Below, one piece after another: positions 46,923-56,535 of a stretch of 64,000 nt of DNA. Numbering within the stretch: position 1 is the stretch's first letter; each line of letters begins with the position of its first letter. Source of the DNA: Pseudomonas fluorescens. Its GTDB lineage: Bacteria > Pseudomonadota > Gammaproteobacteria > Pseudomonadales > Pseudomonadaceae. A model generated the notes under the pieces. The model made no database searches. It worked only from the letters and a program-made list of their open reading frames with translations, and was not told where the DNA came from. The stretch lies in NCBI RefSeq assembly GCF_001623525.1, contig NZ_CP015225.1:3286001-3350000 (forward strand), read 5' to 3'. A program made the translations under genes and the position numbers.

Positions 46923-47038
46923 GGCGTGTGGGCATCGTGCAGTGAATTGCGGATGCGCCCATGATGCGGGGTGTTGACGGCGTTGACCAGCCTGCGTACG
47001 TCGGCAAACGCCTGAATCAGATCTGGATATCGACCCAC
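46919..47038 (-). CDS. possible 39-aa ORF overlapping both neighbours
   Basis: GTG at 47038 opens a 39-aa frame (PDLIQAFADVRRLVNAVNTP in the middle) that begins inside the 3' end of the 113-aa gene and ends ATGA-overlapped with the 53-aa gene. The helical, non-random look and the overlap argue for coding; the weak SD argues against. Confidence 0.3.
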   Translation of the reverse strand: MGRYPDLIQAFADVRRLVNAVNTPHHGRIRNSLHDAHTP

Positions 47039-47358
47039 AAGCCCTGGCGCGACTCTTCGTCCATCAGCGGCACCACCGGCACGGTGTTGTCGGCGTTGAG
47101 TTCGGTACCCGGTACGGCCAGGTGTTCTTCAGGATCTTCATTGGCCTCGCGGTGGCGCTTGTCGCGCTCCTGCCGGCGACGCTGTTCCTCGCGCAACAGC
47201 AGCGCGGCCTCTTCCGGGTCGCGGCTCTGCAGGTCGATGGTGCTTTCGTTGGAGCTTTGCTGCACCGGGACCACGGGCGGTATGTCCGGTCGCTGGCGAA
47301 CCGGATCCTGTTGAGCGGTGATAGGTACGGCGCTCAAAGGGAGCATGGGTGGCAACAT
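47017..47358 (-). CDS. conserved hypothetical protein, 113 aa
   Basis: 113-aa hydrophilic, likely disordered protein: Pro-rich N-terminus, then a highly charged helix (EEAALLLREEQRRRQERDKR) and a C-terminal VPGTELNADNTVPVVPLMD stretch. AGGAG precedes ATG 47358. Homologues are, as I recall, sometimes mislabelled aspartate-semialdehyde dehydrogenase; nothing in it supports an enzyme. Divergent from rapA. Confidence 0.7.
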   Translation of the reverse strand: MLPPMLPLSAVPITAQQDPVRQRPDIPPVVPVQQSSNESTIDLQSRDPEEAALLLREEQRRRQERDKRHREANEDPEEHLAVPGTELNADNTVPVVPLMDEESRQGLWVDIQI

Positions 47359-47586
47359 AAAGGTCTCCTGTCTTCAGGTTGTCGGCTGGGAAAGTGGCAG
47401 CTTGAACCGCCGGTCTGAAACTTGTGACCCAGTTGGCATTGCAGCGATCCCCAGGGCCGAGCTCGTTTGATCGCTGGGCAAGCGTAAGTTCCGTGCGTCG
47501 CTCACTAATCAACGTACGTAAATCCTTTGGTCTGAGGGATCCTTCCGTTAAGATAACCGGCTTTTTCAAGGCGGGAGTCAGGCAGC

Positions 47587-50433
47587 ATGGCGCAGCAGTA
47601 TCAACCGGGGCAACGCTGGATCAGTGACAGCGAAGCCGAGCTGGGTTTAGGCACCGTTCTGGCACAGGACGGCCGCTTGTTGACCGTGCTCTATCCGGCC
47701 ACTGGCGACACTCGCCAGTACGCGCTACGGAACGCGCCGCTCACCCGTGTACGGTTTTCGCCGGGCGATGTGATCACTCACTTCGAAGGCTGGAAAATGA
47801 CCGTGCGCGAAGTCGATGACATCGACGGGCTGCTGGTCTACCACGGCCTCAACGGACAGAACGAAGTCGTCACCCTGCCGGAAACCCAACTGTCGAACTT
47901 TATCCAGTTCCGCCTGGCGAGCGACCGTCTGTTCGCCGGCCAGATCGACCCATTGGCCTGGTTCTCCCTGCGCTACCACACCCTGGAACACACCAGCCGC
48001 CAGTTGCAGTCTTCGCTTTGGGGCCTGGGCGGCGTCCGTGCCCAGCCTATCGCCCACCAATTGCACATTGCCCGTGAAGTAGCCGACCGCATTGCGCCGC
48101 GGGTGTTGCTGGCGGACGAAGTGGGCCTGGGCAAGACCATCGAGGCCGGCCTGGTCATCCATCGTCAACTGCTGTCCGGCCGCGCCAACCGCGTCCTGAT
48201 CCTGGTACCGGAAAACCTCCAGCACCAATGGCTGGTGGAAATGCGTCGACGTTTCAACCTGCAAGTCGCGCTGTTCGACGAAGAACGCTTCATCGAAAGC
48301 GATGCCAGCAACCCGTTCGAAGACACTCAACTGGCCCTGGTGGCGCTGGAGTGGCTGGTGGACGACGAGAAGGCCCAGGACGCGCTGTTCGCCGCCGGCT
48401 GGGACCTGATGGTGGTCGACGAAGCCCATCACCTGGTGTGGCACGAAGATCAGGTCAGCCCGCAGTACGCGCTGGTCGAGCAACTCGCCGAGACGATCCC
48501 GGGCGTGCTGCTGCTGACCGCGACCCCGGAACAACTGGGCCAGGACAGCCACTTTGCTCGCCTGCGCCTGCTGGACCCGAATCGCTTCCACGACCTCAAG
48601 GCCTTCCGTGCCGAGAGCGAGAATTATCGCCCGGTGGCCGAAGCCGTGCAGGAGTTGTTGGACAAAGGCCGTCTTTCGCCCGAGGCCCACAAAACCATCC
48701 AAGGCTTCCTGGGCAATGAAGGTGAAGCATTGCTGACCGCGGTCAGTGATGGCGATGTCGAAGCCAGTGCCCGCCTGGTGCGTGAACTGCTGGACCGCCA
48801 CGGCACTGGCCGCGTGCTGTTTCGCAACACCCGCGCCGCCGTGCAGGGTTTCCCGGAGCGCAAGCTGCACGCCTATCCGCTGCCGTGCCCGGCCGAATAC
48901 CTCGAATTGCCGCTGGGCGATCATCCCGAGCTGTACCCGGAAGTCAGCTTCCAAGCCCAGCCGGACGCCAGCGAAGAAGAACGCTGGTGGCGTTTCGACC
49001 CGCGGGTCGAGTGGTTGATCGACACCCTGAAGATGCTCAAGCGCACCAAAGTACTGGTGATCTGTGCCCACGCCGAAACCGCCATGGACCTGGAAGACGC
49101 CCTGCGCGTACGTTCCGGCATTCCGGCCACGGTGTTCCACGAAGGCATGAACATCCTGGAGCGCGACCGCGCGGCGGCCTATTTCGCCGACGAAGAGTTT
49201 GGTGCCCAGGTGCTGATCTGCTCGGAAATCGGCAGTGAGGGGCGCAACTTCCAGTTCGCCCATCACCTGGTGCTGTTCGATCTGCCGGCGCACCCGGACC
49301 TGCTCGAGCAACGTATCGGCCGTCTGGACCGGATCGGCCAGAAGCACACCATCGAGCTGCACGCGCCGTACCTGGAAACCAGCCCACAGGCGCGGCTGTT
49401 CCAGTGGTATCACGAAGCCCTGAATGCCTTCCTCAACACTTGCCCGACTGGCAACGCCTTGCAGCATCAGTTCGGCCCGCGCCTGCTGCCATTGCTGGAA
49501 GAAGCCGACGATGGCCAGTGGCAAGCACTGATCGACGAAGCCCGCACCGAACGCGAACGCCTGGAGGCCGAGCTGCACACCGGTCGAGACCGTTTGCTGG
49601 AGCTCAACTCCGGCGGCGCCGGTGAAGGCGATGCGCTGGTGGAAGCCATTCTCGAGCAGGACGACCAGTTCGCCCTGCCGATCTACATGGAAACCCTGTT
49701 CGACGCCTTTGGTATCGACAGCGAGGACCATTCGGAAAACGCGCTGATCCTCAAGCCGAGCGAAAAAATGCTCGACGCCAGCTTCCCGCTGGGCGACGAC
49801 GAAGGCGTGACCATCACCTACGACCGCAACCAGGCGCTGTCGCGCGAAGACATGCAGTTCATCACCTGGGAGCACCCGATGGTGCAAGGCGGCATGGATC
49901 TGGTGCTGTCCGGTTCCATGGGCAACACCGCCGTGGCGCTGATCAAGAACAAGGCCCTCAAGCCCGGCACCGTGTTGCTGGAACTGCTCTACGTCAGTGA
50001 AGTAGTGGCCCCGCGCTCGCTGCAACTGGGCCGCTACCTGCCGCCGGCCGCCCTGCGCTGCCTGCTTGACGCCAACGGCAACGACCTGGCCGCCCGGGTT
50101 TCGTTCGAAACCTTGAACGACCAGCTCGAAAGCGTGCCACGCGCCAGCGCCAACAAGTTCATCCAGGCCCAGCGCGACCAACTCACGCCGCGGATCAACG
50201 CCGGCGAAGAGAAGATCACCCCGCGTCACGCCGAACGCGTGGCCGAGGCCCAGCGTCGCCTGGCCGCCGATACCGACGAGGAATTGGCACGCCTGACCGC
50301 CCTACAAGCGGTCAACCCGACCGTGCGCGACAGCGAACTGGTAGCCCTGCGCCAACAGCGCGAGCAAGGGCTGGCGATGCTTGAGAAAGCGGCGTTGCGC
50401 CTGGAGGCGATTCGGGTGTTGGTGGCGGGCTGA
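47587..50433 (+). CDS. rapA: RNA polymerase-associated ATPase RapA
   Basis: 948-aa SWI2/SNF2 ATPase that recycles RNA polymerase. Tandem Tudor-like N-terminal domains (1-110), Walker A DEVGLGKT at 177-184, Walker B DEAHH at 278-282, helicase C domain with [13 protein letters not shown], and the RapA C-terminal region. Length normal. SD GGAG 9 nt before ATG. Terminator downstream. Confidence 0.94.
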   Translation: MAQQYQPGQRWISDSEAELGLGTVLAQDGRLLTVLYPATGDTRQYALRNAPLTRVRFSPGDVITHFEGWKMTVREVDDIDGLLVYHGLNGQNEVVTLPETQLSNFIQFRLASDRLFAGQIDPLAWFSLRYHTLEHTSRQLQSSLWGLGGVRAQPIAHQLHIAREVADRIAPRVLLADEVGLGKTIEAGLVIHRQLLSGRANRVLILVPENLQHQWLVEMRRRFNLQVALFDEERFIESDASNPFEDTQLALVALEWLVDDEKAQDALFAAGWDLMVVDEAHHLVWHEDQVSPQYALVEQLAETIPGVLLLTATPEQLGQDSHFARLRLLDPNRFHDLKAFRAESENYRPVAEAVQELLDKGRLSPEAHKTIQGFLGNEGEALLTAVSDGDVEASARLVRELLDRHGTGRVLFRNTRAAVQGFPERKLHAYPLPCPAEYLELPLGDHPELYPEVSFQAQPDASEEERWWRFDPRVEWLIDTLKMLKRTKVLVICAHAETAMDLEDALRVRSGIPATVFHEGMNILERDRAAAYFADEEFGAQVLICSEIGSEGRNFQFAHHLVLFDLPAHPDLLEQRIGRLDRIGQKHTIELHAPYLETSPQARLFQWYHEALNAFLNTCPTGNALQHQFGPRLLPLLEEADDGQWQALIDEARTERERLEAELHTGRDRLLELNSGGAGEGDALVEAILEQDDQFALPIYMETLFDAFGIDSEDHSENALILKPSEKMLDASFPLGDDEGVTITYDRNQALSREDMQFITWEHPMVQGGMDLVLSGSMGNTAVALIKNKALKPGTVLLELLYVSEVVAPRSLQLGRYLPPAALRCLLDANGNDLAARVSFETLNDQLESVPRASANKFIQAQRDQLTPRINAGEEKITPRHAERVAEAQRRLAADTDEELARLTALQAVNPTVRDSELVALRQQREQGLAMLEKAALRLEAIRVLVAG

Positions 50434-50455
50434 TTGCCACAGTAGTCCGAAAAAA

Positions 50456-50480
50456 GGCCCGCAGCGATGCGGGCCTTTTT
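50456..50480 (+). terminator. rho-independent terminator of rapA
   Basis: Stem GGCCCGCA/TGCGGGCC, loop GCGA, T5 run. Confidence 0.9.
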
Positions 50481-50529
50481 GTGAGCAACCTGCCAAACAC
50501 AGAAATGCCTGGCCAGGACATGGTCAACT

Positions 50530-50652
50530 GTGGCGAGGGGATTTATCCCCGCTGGGTTGCGCAGCAGCCCCAGAATCCATCATGCGCCGCGATTGTCAGT
50601 TGAAATGCAGAGGGTTGCTGCGCAACCCAACGGGGATAAATCCCATCGCCAC
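50530..50652. repeat. REPIN-type inverted pair, family C
   Basis: Facing GTGGCGAGGGGATTTATCCC arms with inner GGTTGCTGCGCAACC hairpin; right arm has one change (CCCATCGCC). Confidence 0.9.
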
Positions 50653-50697
50653 AATGCCCTGTCGGCTTCAGCTCCAGCCTTGGCCTTGGCCTTGGCA

Positions 50698-51540
50698 TCA
50701 AGGACTGTAATATCCCACCGCCACCAGGAAATGCCCGACCTTCTTCAGGTACGCGTGCTTGTCCTCGACCTTGCCGGTCACCGGGTTCTTCCACCGATAC
50801 TCATACTCCCCCACGTCCTGCTTGCCGATCATGGCCAGGATCGGCTCGCCCACCGGCTTGCCATCGGGGTCCTTGACCTTGGCGAAGTCGGTATTGATCA
50901 ACCGCAGGTTGGTGCCGTGACCGACATAGCGCCGGGTATTGAGGTCGACGACAAAGACGTACAAGTCATCCTGCAGATAACCACCCTTGAGGGAGTTAAC
51001 CGCCGTCAGCGTGGCCTTCTCATTTTTCAACAGGTCGCTCGAAGCCTTGTCCAGCAACGCCCTGGCCTGTTCGGCGGAAGCCCGGGGCAGGTAGTAGCCG
51101 ACAGCCAGAATCCGTTCGCCGATACGCTGGAAATACACATGCTTGCGCTCGACCTTGCCGTCCGACCAGTTCTGCCAACGGTACTCGGCTTGCTGGATGC
51201 CACTGGCCTCGGGAGTCTTCAAGGCGTCCTTGAAGGCTTTGCGCAGGTCCGGGCCCAGCACTTCAGACACGTCTCGCCCGATCAGCGCCGAGGAAGGCCC
51301 GCCGCTGGCGAGCATCACACCCTGGGTATCCACCACGAATACGTAGCGATCCTTGTCGACGAATTCCCCCTGGCGACTGAAGGCGGCAAAGGCTTTGTCG
51401 CCGTTGTCGTGGTAGTAAGCCAAGGCCTTTTCCAGCAGCGAGCGGGCCGCCTGGCCGTCATCCGGCGTCGCTGCATGAACCGGTGCCAGCCCCAGCACAA
51501 GCATTGCGCCCAGCCAGGCCATCCTGTGAAAAAAACCCAT
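50698..51540 (-). CDS. secreted tandem single-Cache protein
   Basis: 280-aa periplasmic protein. Signal peptide 1-23 (PVHAAT), then two similar sCache_2-type sensor domains (about 30-150 and 155-280), each with a YVFVVDxxGxxLxxG-like core and ending in a V-x-V-G-Y-Y strand. No TM or signalling domain follows, so it would have to pass its ligand or signal to another membrane protein. The alternative is a bacterial amine/carboxylate-binding protein. Monocistronic. Confidence 0.75.
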   Translation of the reverse strand: MGFFHRMAWLGAMLVLGLAPVHAATPDDGQAARSLLEKALAYYHDNGDKAFAAFSRQGEFVDKDRYVFVVDTQGVMLASGGPSSALIGRDVSEVLGPDLRKAFKDALKTPEASGIQQAEYRWQNWSDGKVERKHVYFQRIGERILAVGYYLPRASAEQARALLDKASSDLLKNEKATLTAVNSLKGGYLQDDLYVFVVDLNTRRYVGHGTNLRLINTDFAKVKDPDGKPVGEPILAMIGKQDVGEYEYRWKNPVTGKVEDKHAYLKKVGHFLVAVGYYSP

Positions 51541-51664
51541 ATGCGCGCCCCTCGTTCTTGTTGGTGTTTCAAGAGCGTAGACGGCGTGGGGTGATGTTGG
51601 AGTATTCAGGGAATTGCTGGAGAGCCGGAGGCGTCAGCGGGTATGGTTACTGACAGAGGCGGTG

Positions 51665-51730
51665 CCATCGCGAGCAAGCTCGCTCCCACGCTGGACAGCG
51701 TTTCCTGTGGGAGCGAGCTTGCTCGCGATA
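51665..51730. repeat. REP pair, family B
   Basis: ATCGCGAGCAAGCTCGCTCC and its facing copy GGGAGCGAGCTTGCTCGCG, with a further decayed unit at 51751-51775, upstream of the Cache gene. Confidence 0.85.
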
Positions 51731-51776
51731 GCAGCGGCACATTCACAATCGCTATCGCGAACAAACGCCCACAGGC

Positions 51777-52652
51777 TTATTGAGCCCCAGCGCGGAGTTG
51801 CTGCTGCAAGTTCTGGATCTGCGCTTGCAAGGTGTTGATGTTACGGGTGACCTGGCCACGGAAGGCGTCGAACTCGGCAGTGTTGCCGCCCTTGTCCTGC
51901 TGGCTCTTGAGCACGATCATGTCCTGCTCCAGGCGATCGATGGCCGAGTTGGAGGTGGCTCTTTTCAGGGCGGTGATGTCGGCTCCGATGCTCTTGAGCT
52001 GAGCATCCAGGGCACCACCCTCGCCTTGGCTTTTCAGGGCGTTAACTTCAGCCACCAGCGTCTTGACCTGGGCTTGGAGTTCCTTGTTGGACGCTTGCAA
52101 CTGGGCGTTGGTGTTCTGCTGCTCAGAGGCCTGGGCAATGAGCTGGGCCAGTTCCTTGTCCAAGTCGGCGGACGGACCGAAGGTAGCTTGCTGTTGCTTA
52201 TACTGCTCCAACAGTTTGTTGTCGAATTGCTTACCCTGATCCTGCAGCTTGCTTTCCAACTGCTTGATCTGCAGTTTCAAGGCCTCACTGTCGCTCATCA
52301 CATTGGACTGGCCGGCGACGACCTTGCCGGAAAACTCCTGCAGTCGCCCCGCCGCATCTTCACTGATCCGCGCGAAGCTCTCCTGGGTGGCCACCAGTTG
52401 CTGCTCCATCAGGGAAATTTGCTGGAAGCTCCACCAGGCCAGGAAACCGAACGCACACAGCAGCGCGCCGACCAATGCCCACAGCGGCCCGGTGCTGGGC
52501 CCCTTGACCTTGGCCGCGGCAACGGGAGCCGGGCGTGCTTGCACGTGAGGCTGGCGGTTGGGCAGGAAATCATCGTCATCGGGAATGTCGGCCCGCATCC
52601 GCAGGCTCGGTACATCATCGAAGTCGTCGTTGGCATCGTTACGCATGGGCAT
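51777..52652 (-). CDS. coiled-coil inner-membrane protein, unknown function
   Basis: 291 aa. Acidic cytoplasmic N-terminus (NDANDDFDDV...), one TM helix about 57-76 (LWALVGALLCAFGFLAWW), then about 200 residues of periplasmic coiled coil rich in Q, K and L heptads (ALKLQIKQLESKLQDQGKQF; TLQAQIQNLQQQLRAG). Conserved among Pseudomonas and often called ATPase, but no nucleotide-binding motif is present. Start at 52652 has AAGG upstream. Confidence 0.7.
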   Translation of the reverse strand: MPMRNDANDDFDDVPSLRMRADIPDDDDFLPNRQPHVQARPAPVAAAKVKGPSTGPLWALVGALLCAFGFLAWWSFQQISLMEQQLVATQESFARISEDAAGRLQEFSGKVVAGQSNVMSDSEALKLQIKQLESKLQDQGKQFDNKLLEQYKQQQATFGPSADLDKELAQLIAQASEQQNTNAQLQASNKELQAQVKTLVAEVNALKSQGEGGALDAQLKSIGADITALKRATSNSAIDRLEQDMIVLKSQQDKGGNTAEFDAFRGQVTRNINTLQAQIQNLQQQLRAGAQ

Positions 52653-52790
52653 GGTTCAACCTTTGGGAAACCGGTGATGGCTTGATGCGGCGAGTATAAC
52701 CCCCTCGCCCGCCGCACCGATTGACCCCGAACCTGGCAGTCGGTTCATGACGGGCCGATCAGCGGGTACTCGGGTGGGCTGTATGGCTAG

Positions 52791-53783
52791 TCATACCGGC
52801 TGCTGTACCTTCCACCAGGCACAAAATTCATCGAGGGCGGTCCACAGGCTGACCTGCGGATCATAATCGAGATAATGCCGGGCCCGGCTGATGTCCAGGG
52901 TGAAATTTTTGTTCATGACCTGCATGCCCAGGCGCGACAGCGTCGGTTCGGGGCGGCCCGGCCACAATTTGCAGAAACCTTCATTCAGGGCCGCAACACT
53001 ATAAGCCAAGCCGTAGGAACGATAACGCCGGACCTGCGGGACTTCCATCTGGCGCATCACATAATTGACCACATCCCACAGTGGAACCGGTGCCCCATTG
53101 CTGATGTTATAGGCCTTGCCCAATGCTGAATCGGTAGCCAGCAGGCTGCTGAGCAGCGCTTCGTTGAGGTTTTGCACGCTGGTGAAATCCACTTTGTTCA
53201 GCCCGTTGCCGACAATCGCCAGGCGCCCCTTGCGCTGCATTTTCAACAGCCGCGGAAAAATGCTCATGTCACCGGCACCGGTCACGAAACGCGGGCGCAG
53301 GGCCAACACTTCCAGGCCGAACTCCTGGGCGCCGAAGACTTTCTGCTCGGCCAGGTACTTGGTGGCCGCGTAAGGGTGCTTGAAGCGCTTGGGCACCTGT
53401 TCTTCGGTCAACCCGAGGTGGTCACGACCGTCGAAGTAGATGGACGGCGAGGACAGATGAACCAGCCGGCGAACCTTTTGCTTGAGGCAGGCCTCGACGA
53501 CATTTTCCGTGACCTGGACATTGCCCTGGTGGAAATCCTGGTAGCGGCCCCAAAGTCCCACGGAACCGGCGCAATGCACGACGGCTTCGACATCCAGGCA
53601 CAAATCCCGGGCCAGCAGCGGGTCGCTCAGATCCCCTTGGACAAACTGTGCACCGCGACGCACCAGGTGTTCCACGCTCTCGGCCCGGCGACCATTGACC
53701 CGTACATCCAGGCCTTGCTCCAGGGCGAAACGCGCGAAGCGTCCGCCAATGAAGCCGCTCGCGCCGGTGACCAGAATTTTCAT
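52791..53783 (-). CDS. NAD-dependent epimerase/3-beta-HSD family protein
   Basis: 330-aa extended SDR. Rossmann motif TGASGFIGGRFA (7-18), the acidic D in QGDLSDP, VVHCAGSVG, and the YAATKYLAEQ catalytic Y-x-x-x-K block. The second half (PVPLWDVVNYVMRQM) resembles 3-beta-HSD/sterol or OleD-like reductases. Substrate unknown. Monocistronic; convergent with nothing, upstream of argP on the same strand. Confidence 0.85.
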   Translation of the reverse strand: MKILVTGASGFIGGRFARFALEQGLDVRVNGRRAESVEHLVRRGAQFVQGDLSDPLLARDLCLDVEAVVHCAGSVGLWGRYQDFHQGNVQVTENVVEACLKQKVRRLVHLSSPSIYFDGRDHLGLTEEQVPKRFKHPYAATKYLAEQKVFGAQEFGLEVLALRPRFVTGAGDMSIFPRLLKMQRKGRLAIVGNGLNKVDFTSVQNLNEALLSSLLATDSALGKAYNISNGAPVPLWDVVNYVMRQMEVPQVRRYRSYGLAYSVAALNEGFCKLWPGRPEPTLSRLGMQVMNKNFTLDISRARHYLDYDPQVSLWTALDEFCAWWKVQQPV

Positions 53784-53868
53784 GAATGCTCCTAAGAAAT
53801 GCGGTTACGAGCCTTGCGCTACAGCCTGCAATTTTATCTGTGCGCCGCTTTTACCAGCAGCTTGACGT

Positions 53869-54768
53869 CTACTGCGCCTCCCAAGGCACCAGCCACTGCC
53901 GGGAGGAGCGGATCAACTGTTCGGTCAACAAGCCGAGCAACTGCCCGCCATTGCGCCAATGATGCCAGTACAGCGGCACATCGATCGGTTTATCTGCCAA
54001 CAATTCCACCAGCACGCCTCGCTCCAGCTGTTCGCGCACTTGCAGCTCCGGCACGAGCCCCCAGCCCAGCCCGACTTCAGCAAGACGGATAAAACCTTCG
54101 GACGAGGGACACAGATGGTGCTCGAAACCGCCCTCCACGCCTACGGACGCGAGGTAGCGGTGCTGCAGGAAATCATCCGGGCCAAACACCAATGCCGGCG
54201 TACGGGCCAGTTGATCGGCCCGCACCTCGTCGGGGAAATGCCGGGCGATGAACGCTGGGCTGGCCATCGCCCGGTAGCGCATCGCCCCCAGCAAAACACT
54301 GCGGGCGCCCGCCACCGGGCGTTCGCTGGCGCAGACACACGCCGCCACTTCACCGGCGCGCATGCGCTTGAGACCAACGGTCTGGTCCTCCACCACCAGG
54401 TCGAGCAACAGGTGCTGCTCGGCGCAGAAATCGCCCACGGCCGCCGCCCACCAGGTTGCCAGGCTGTCGGCGTTCAAGGCGATGCGCAAACGCTCCGGCA
54501 AACCCTCTTCATCCAGGGCCGGCACCAGGCCTTGCAGGTCGCGCTCAAGCAGACGCACCTGTTGCACGTGATTGAGCAGCCGTCGGCCGATCTCCGTGGG
54601 CGCTGGCGGCGTGGCACGTACCAGCACGGGCTGGCCGACGCGTGCTTCCAACAGTTTGATTCGTTGGGAAATGGCCGATTGCGACAAACCCAACACTTGG
54701 GCCGCGCGCTCGAAACCGGCCTGCTCGACCACGGCAGCCAGGGCAGAAAGCAATTTGTAATCGAACAT
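53869..54768 (-). CDS. argP: LysR-family regulator ArgP (IciA)
   Basis: 299-aa LTTR. Winged HTH in FERAAQVLGLSQSAISQRIK (about 19-38); the MFDYKLLSALAAVVEQAGF start is that of ArgP. The C-terminal effector domain binds lysine or arginine in relatives. Divergent from argO with a 97-bp region that would carry its target site, the usual ArgP-ArgO arrangement. ATG 54768 has AGGA upstream; the longer frame is not supported. Confidence 0.92.
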   Translation of the reverse strand: MFDYKLLSALAAVVEQAGFERAAQVLGLSQSAISQRIKLLEARVGQPVLVRATPPAPTEIGRRLLNHVQQVRLLERDLQGLVPALDEEGLPERLRIALNADSLATWWAAAVGDFCAEQHLLLDLVVEDQTVGLKRMRAGEVAACVCASERPVAGARSVLLGAMRYRAMASPAFIARHFPDEVRADQLARTPALVFGPDDFLQHRYLASVGVEGGFEHHLCPSSEGFIRLAEVGLGWGLVPELQVREQLERGVLVELLADKPIDVPLYWHHWRNGGQLLGLLTEQLIRSSRQWLVPWEAQ

Positions 54769-54865
54769 CAGTTTTCCTAATGAGCAGTCAGCAGGATTGG
54801 TTTTTCTTATACAGCCCTTCCCCGGAGAATGGCCAGCATTGAGACACAAACCGGGGATCAAACCT

Positions 54866-55468
54866 ATGTGGCAAAGTTATATGAACGGCCTGCTGGTGGC
54901 CTTTGGGCTGATCATGGCCATCGGCGCCCAGAACGCATTTGTGCTGGCCCAGAGCCTGCGCCGCGAACATCATCTGCCCGTGGCGGCGCTGTGCGTCACG
55001 TTCGATGCGCTGCTGGTCGCCGCCGGGGTTTTCGGCTTGGCGACCTTGCTGGCCCAGAGTCCGTTGCTGCTGTCGATTGCCCGCTGGGGCGGTGCAGCGT
55101 TCCTGCTCTGGTACGCCAGCCTGGCCCTGCGCCGGGCCTGCTCGAAGCAAAGCCTGCGACAGGGGGAAAACCAGGCTGTACGCTCGCTGCGGGCGGTGCT
55201 GCTCAGCGCCCTGGCGGTGACGCTGCTCAACCCCCACGTCTACCTCGACACCGTGCTGCTGATCGGCTCTCTCGGTGCCCAGCAGAGCGTGCCTGGCGCC
55301 TATGTCGTGGGCGCGGCCAGTGCCTCGCTGCTGTGGTTCTTCACCCTGGCCTTCGGCGCTGCGTGGCTGGCACCCTGGCTGGCTCGTCCAAGCACCTGGC
55401 GGATCCTCGACCTGCTCGTGGCGGTGATGATGTTTACCGTGGCGGTGCAATTGATCGTCAACGGCTGA
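54866..55468 (+). CDS. argO: LysE/ArgO family amino acid exporter
   Basis: 200-aa exporter with five to six TM segments. Family motif GLIMAIGAQNAFVLAQSLRR at the start and LNPHVYLDTVLLIG in the middle. Exports arginine/lysine; likely activated by the divergent ArgP. ATG 54866 is preceded by a GGGGA SD; the long frame upstream is not conserved-looking. Confidence 0.92.
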   Translation: MWQSYMNGLLVAFGLIMAIGAQNAFVLAQSLRREHHLPVAALCVTFDALLVAAGVFGLATLLAQSPLLLSIARWGGAAFLLWYASLALRRACSKQSLRQGENQAVRSLRAVLLSALAVTLLNPHVYLDTVLLIGSLGAQQSVPGAYVVGAASASLLWFFTLAFGAAWLAPWLARPSTWRILDLLVAVMMFTVAVQLIVNG

Positions 55469-55643
55469 TTATTCCAAACCGCTCTGGAACCTCTATTCCA
55501 CACAGTTGTTGCGTGGTTATGCCGCCCCCCCGGTGCTATGATCCGACTCCTGCGCCGCAAAGAGTACAAACTCCCCGGCGCTAGTCTGGCCGCCCGTGAT
55601 CGGCCTTGCGCTCACCGCAACTGACCTGATTAGGAGAATCACC

Positions 55644-56240
55644 ATGGCTTTCGAATTGCCGCCGCTGCCCTATCCACACGACGCACTGGCGCCACACATT
55701 TCCAAGGAAACACTGGAATACCACCACGACAAGCACCACAACACCTATGTCGTGAACCTGAACAACCTGGTGCCTGGCACCGAGTTCGAAGGCAAGACCC
55801 TGGAAGAAATCGTCAAGACTTCCTCGGGCGGTATCTTCAACAACGCCGCTCAGGTCTGGAACCACACCTTCTACTGGAACTGCCTGGCACCGAACGCCGG
55901 CGGTCAACCAACCGGCGCGCTGGCTGAAGCCATCAACAAGGCCTTCGGTTCGTTCGACAAGTTCAAGGAAGAGTTCAGCAAAACCTCCATCGGCACCTTC
56001 GGTTCCGGCTGGGGCTGGCTGGTGAAAAAGGCCGACGGTTCCCTGGCCCTGGCCAGCACCATTGGTGCCGGCAACCCGCTGACCAGCGGTGACACCCCGC
56101 TGCTGACCTGCGACGTGTGGGAACACGCTTACTACATCGACTACCGCAACCTTCGCCCGAAATACGTCGAAGCGTTCTGGAACCTGGTCAACTGGAAATT
56201 CGTCGCCGAGCAGTTCGAAGGCAAAGCCTTCACCGCCTAA
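55644..56240 (+). CDS. sodB: iron superoxide dismutase SodB
   Basis: 198-aa Fe-SOD. Metal ligands H27, H74, D157 and H161 are all present, and the [16 protein letters not shown] and [13 protein letters not shown] signatures are intact. TAGGAG SD before ATG 55644. Cytoplasmic. Terminator immediately downstream. Confidence 0.95.
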   Translation: MAFELPPLPYPHDALAPHISKETLEYHHDKHHNTYVVNLNNLVPGTEFEGKTLEEIVKTSSGGIFNNAAQVWNHTFYWNCLAPNAGGQPTGALAEAINKAFGSFDKFKEEFSKTSIGTFGSGWGWLVKKADGSLALASTIGAGNPLTSGDTPLLTCDVWEHAYYIDYRNLRPKYVEAFWNLVNWKFVAEQFEGKAFTA

Positions 56241-56260
56241 GCGCCAATGCCAGACAAGAA

Positions 56261-56287
56261 AACCCGGCGTCGTGCCGGGTTTTTTTT
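56261..56287 (+). terminator. rho-independent terminator of sodB
   Basis: Stem AACCCGGC/GCCGGGTT with a T8 run. Confidence 0.93.
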
Positions 56288-56535
56288 GCCGGAAAAAAAT
56301 GACCGCAGGCAAAATACCTCGCGTCTGGAACCCCAAGAAAAAATCCCTGGAGGCCTCAAGTTGCGGCCCCTTCCAACCGACACAATGGTCGTAGAGCAAT
56401 CACTCTGGAAAAAACGTACACCGGCAAGGTTTCAAGCGAAAAACCTTGTGTTTGATTGTCCCTTTGACTGACATCACAGGATTGCCAATACTCATGGCAA
56501 CTTGACGCTACCCGCACGGAACAAGGAACCACTCT

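Noticed and set aside
47017..47358. 113-aa protein as aspartate-semialdehyde dehydrogenase
   Set aside because: Too short, no NADP-binding or catalytic Cys motif; looks disordered.
47725..50229. 834-codon antisense frame in rapA
   Set aside because: Same reason; sense strand encodes intact RapA motifs.
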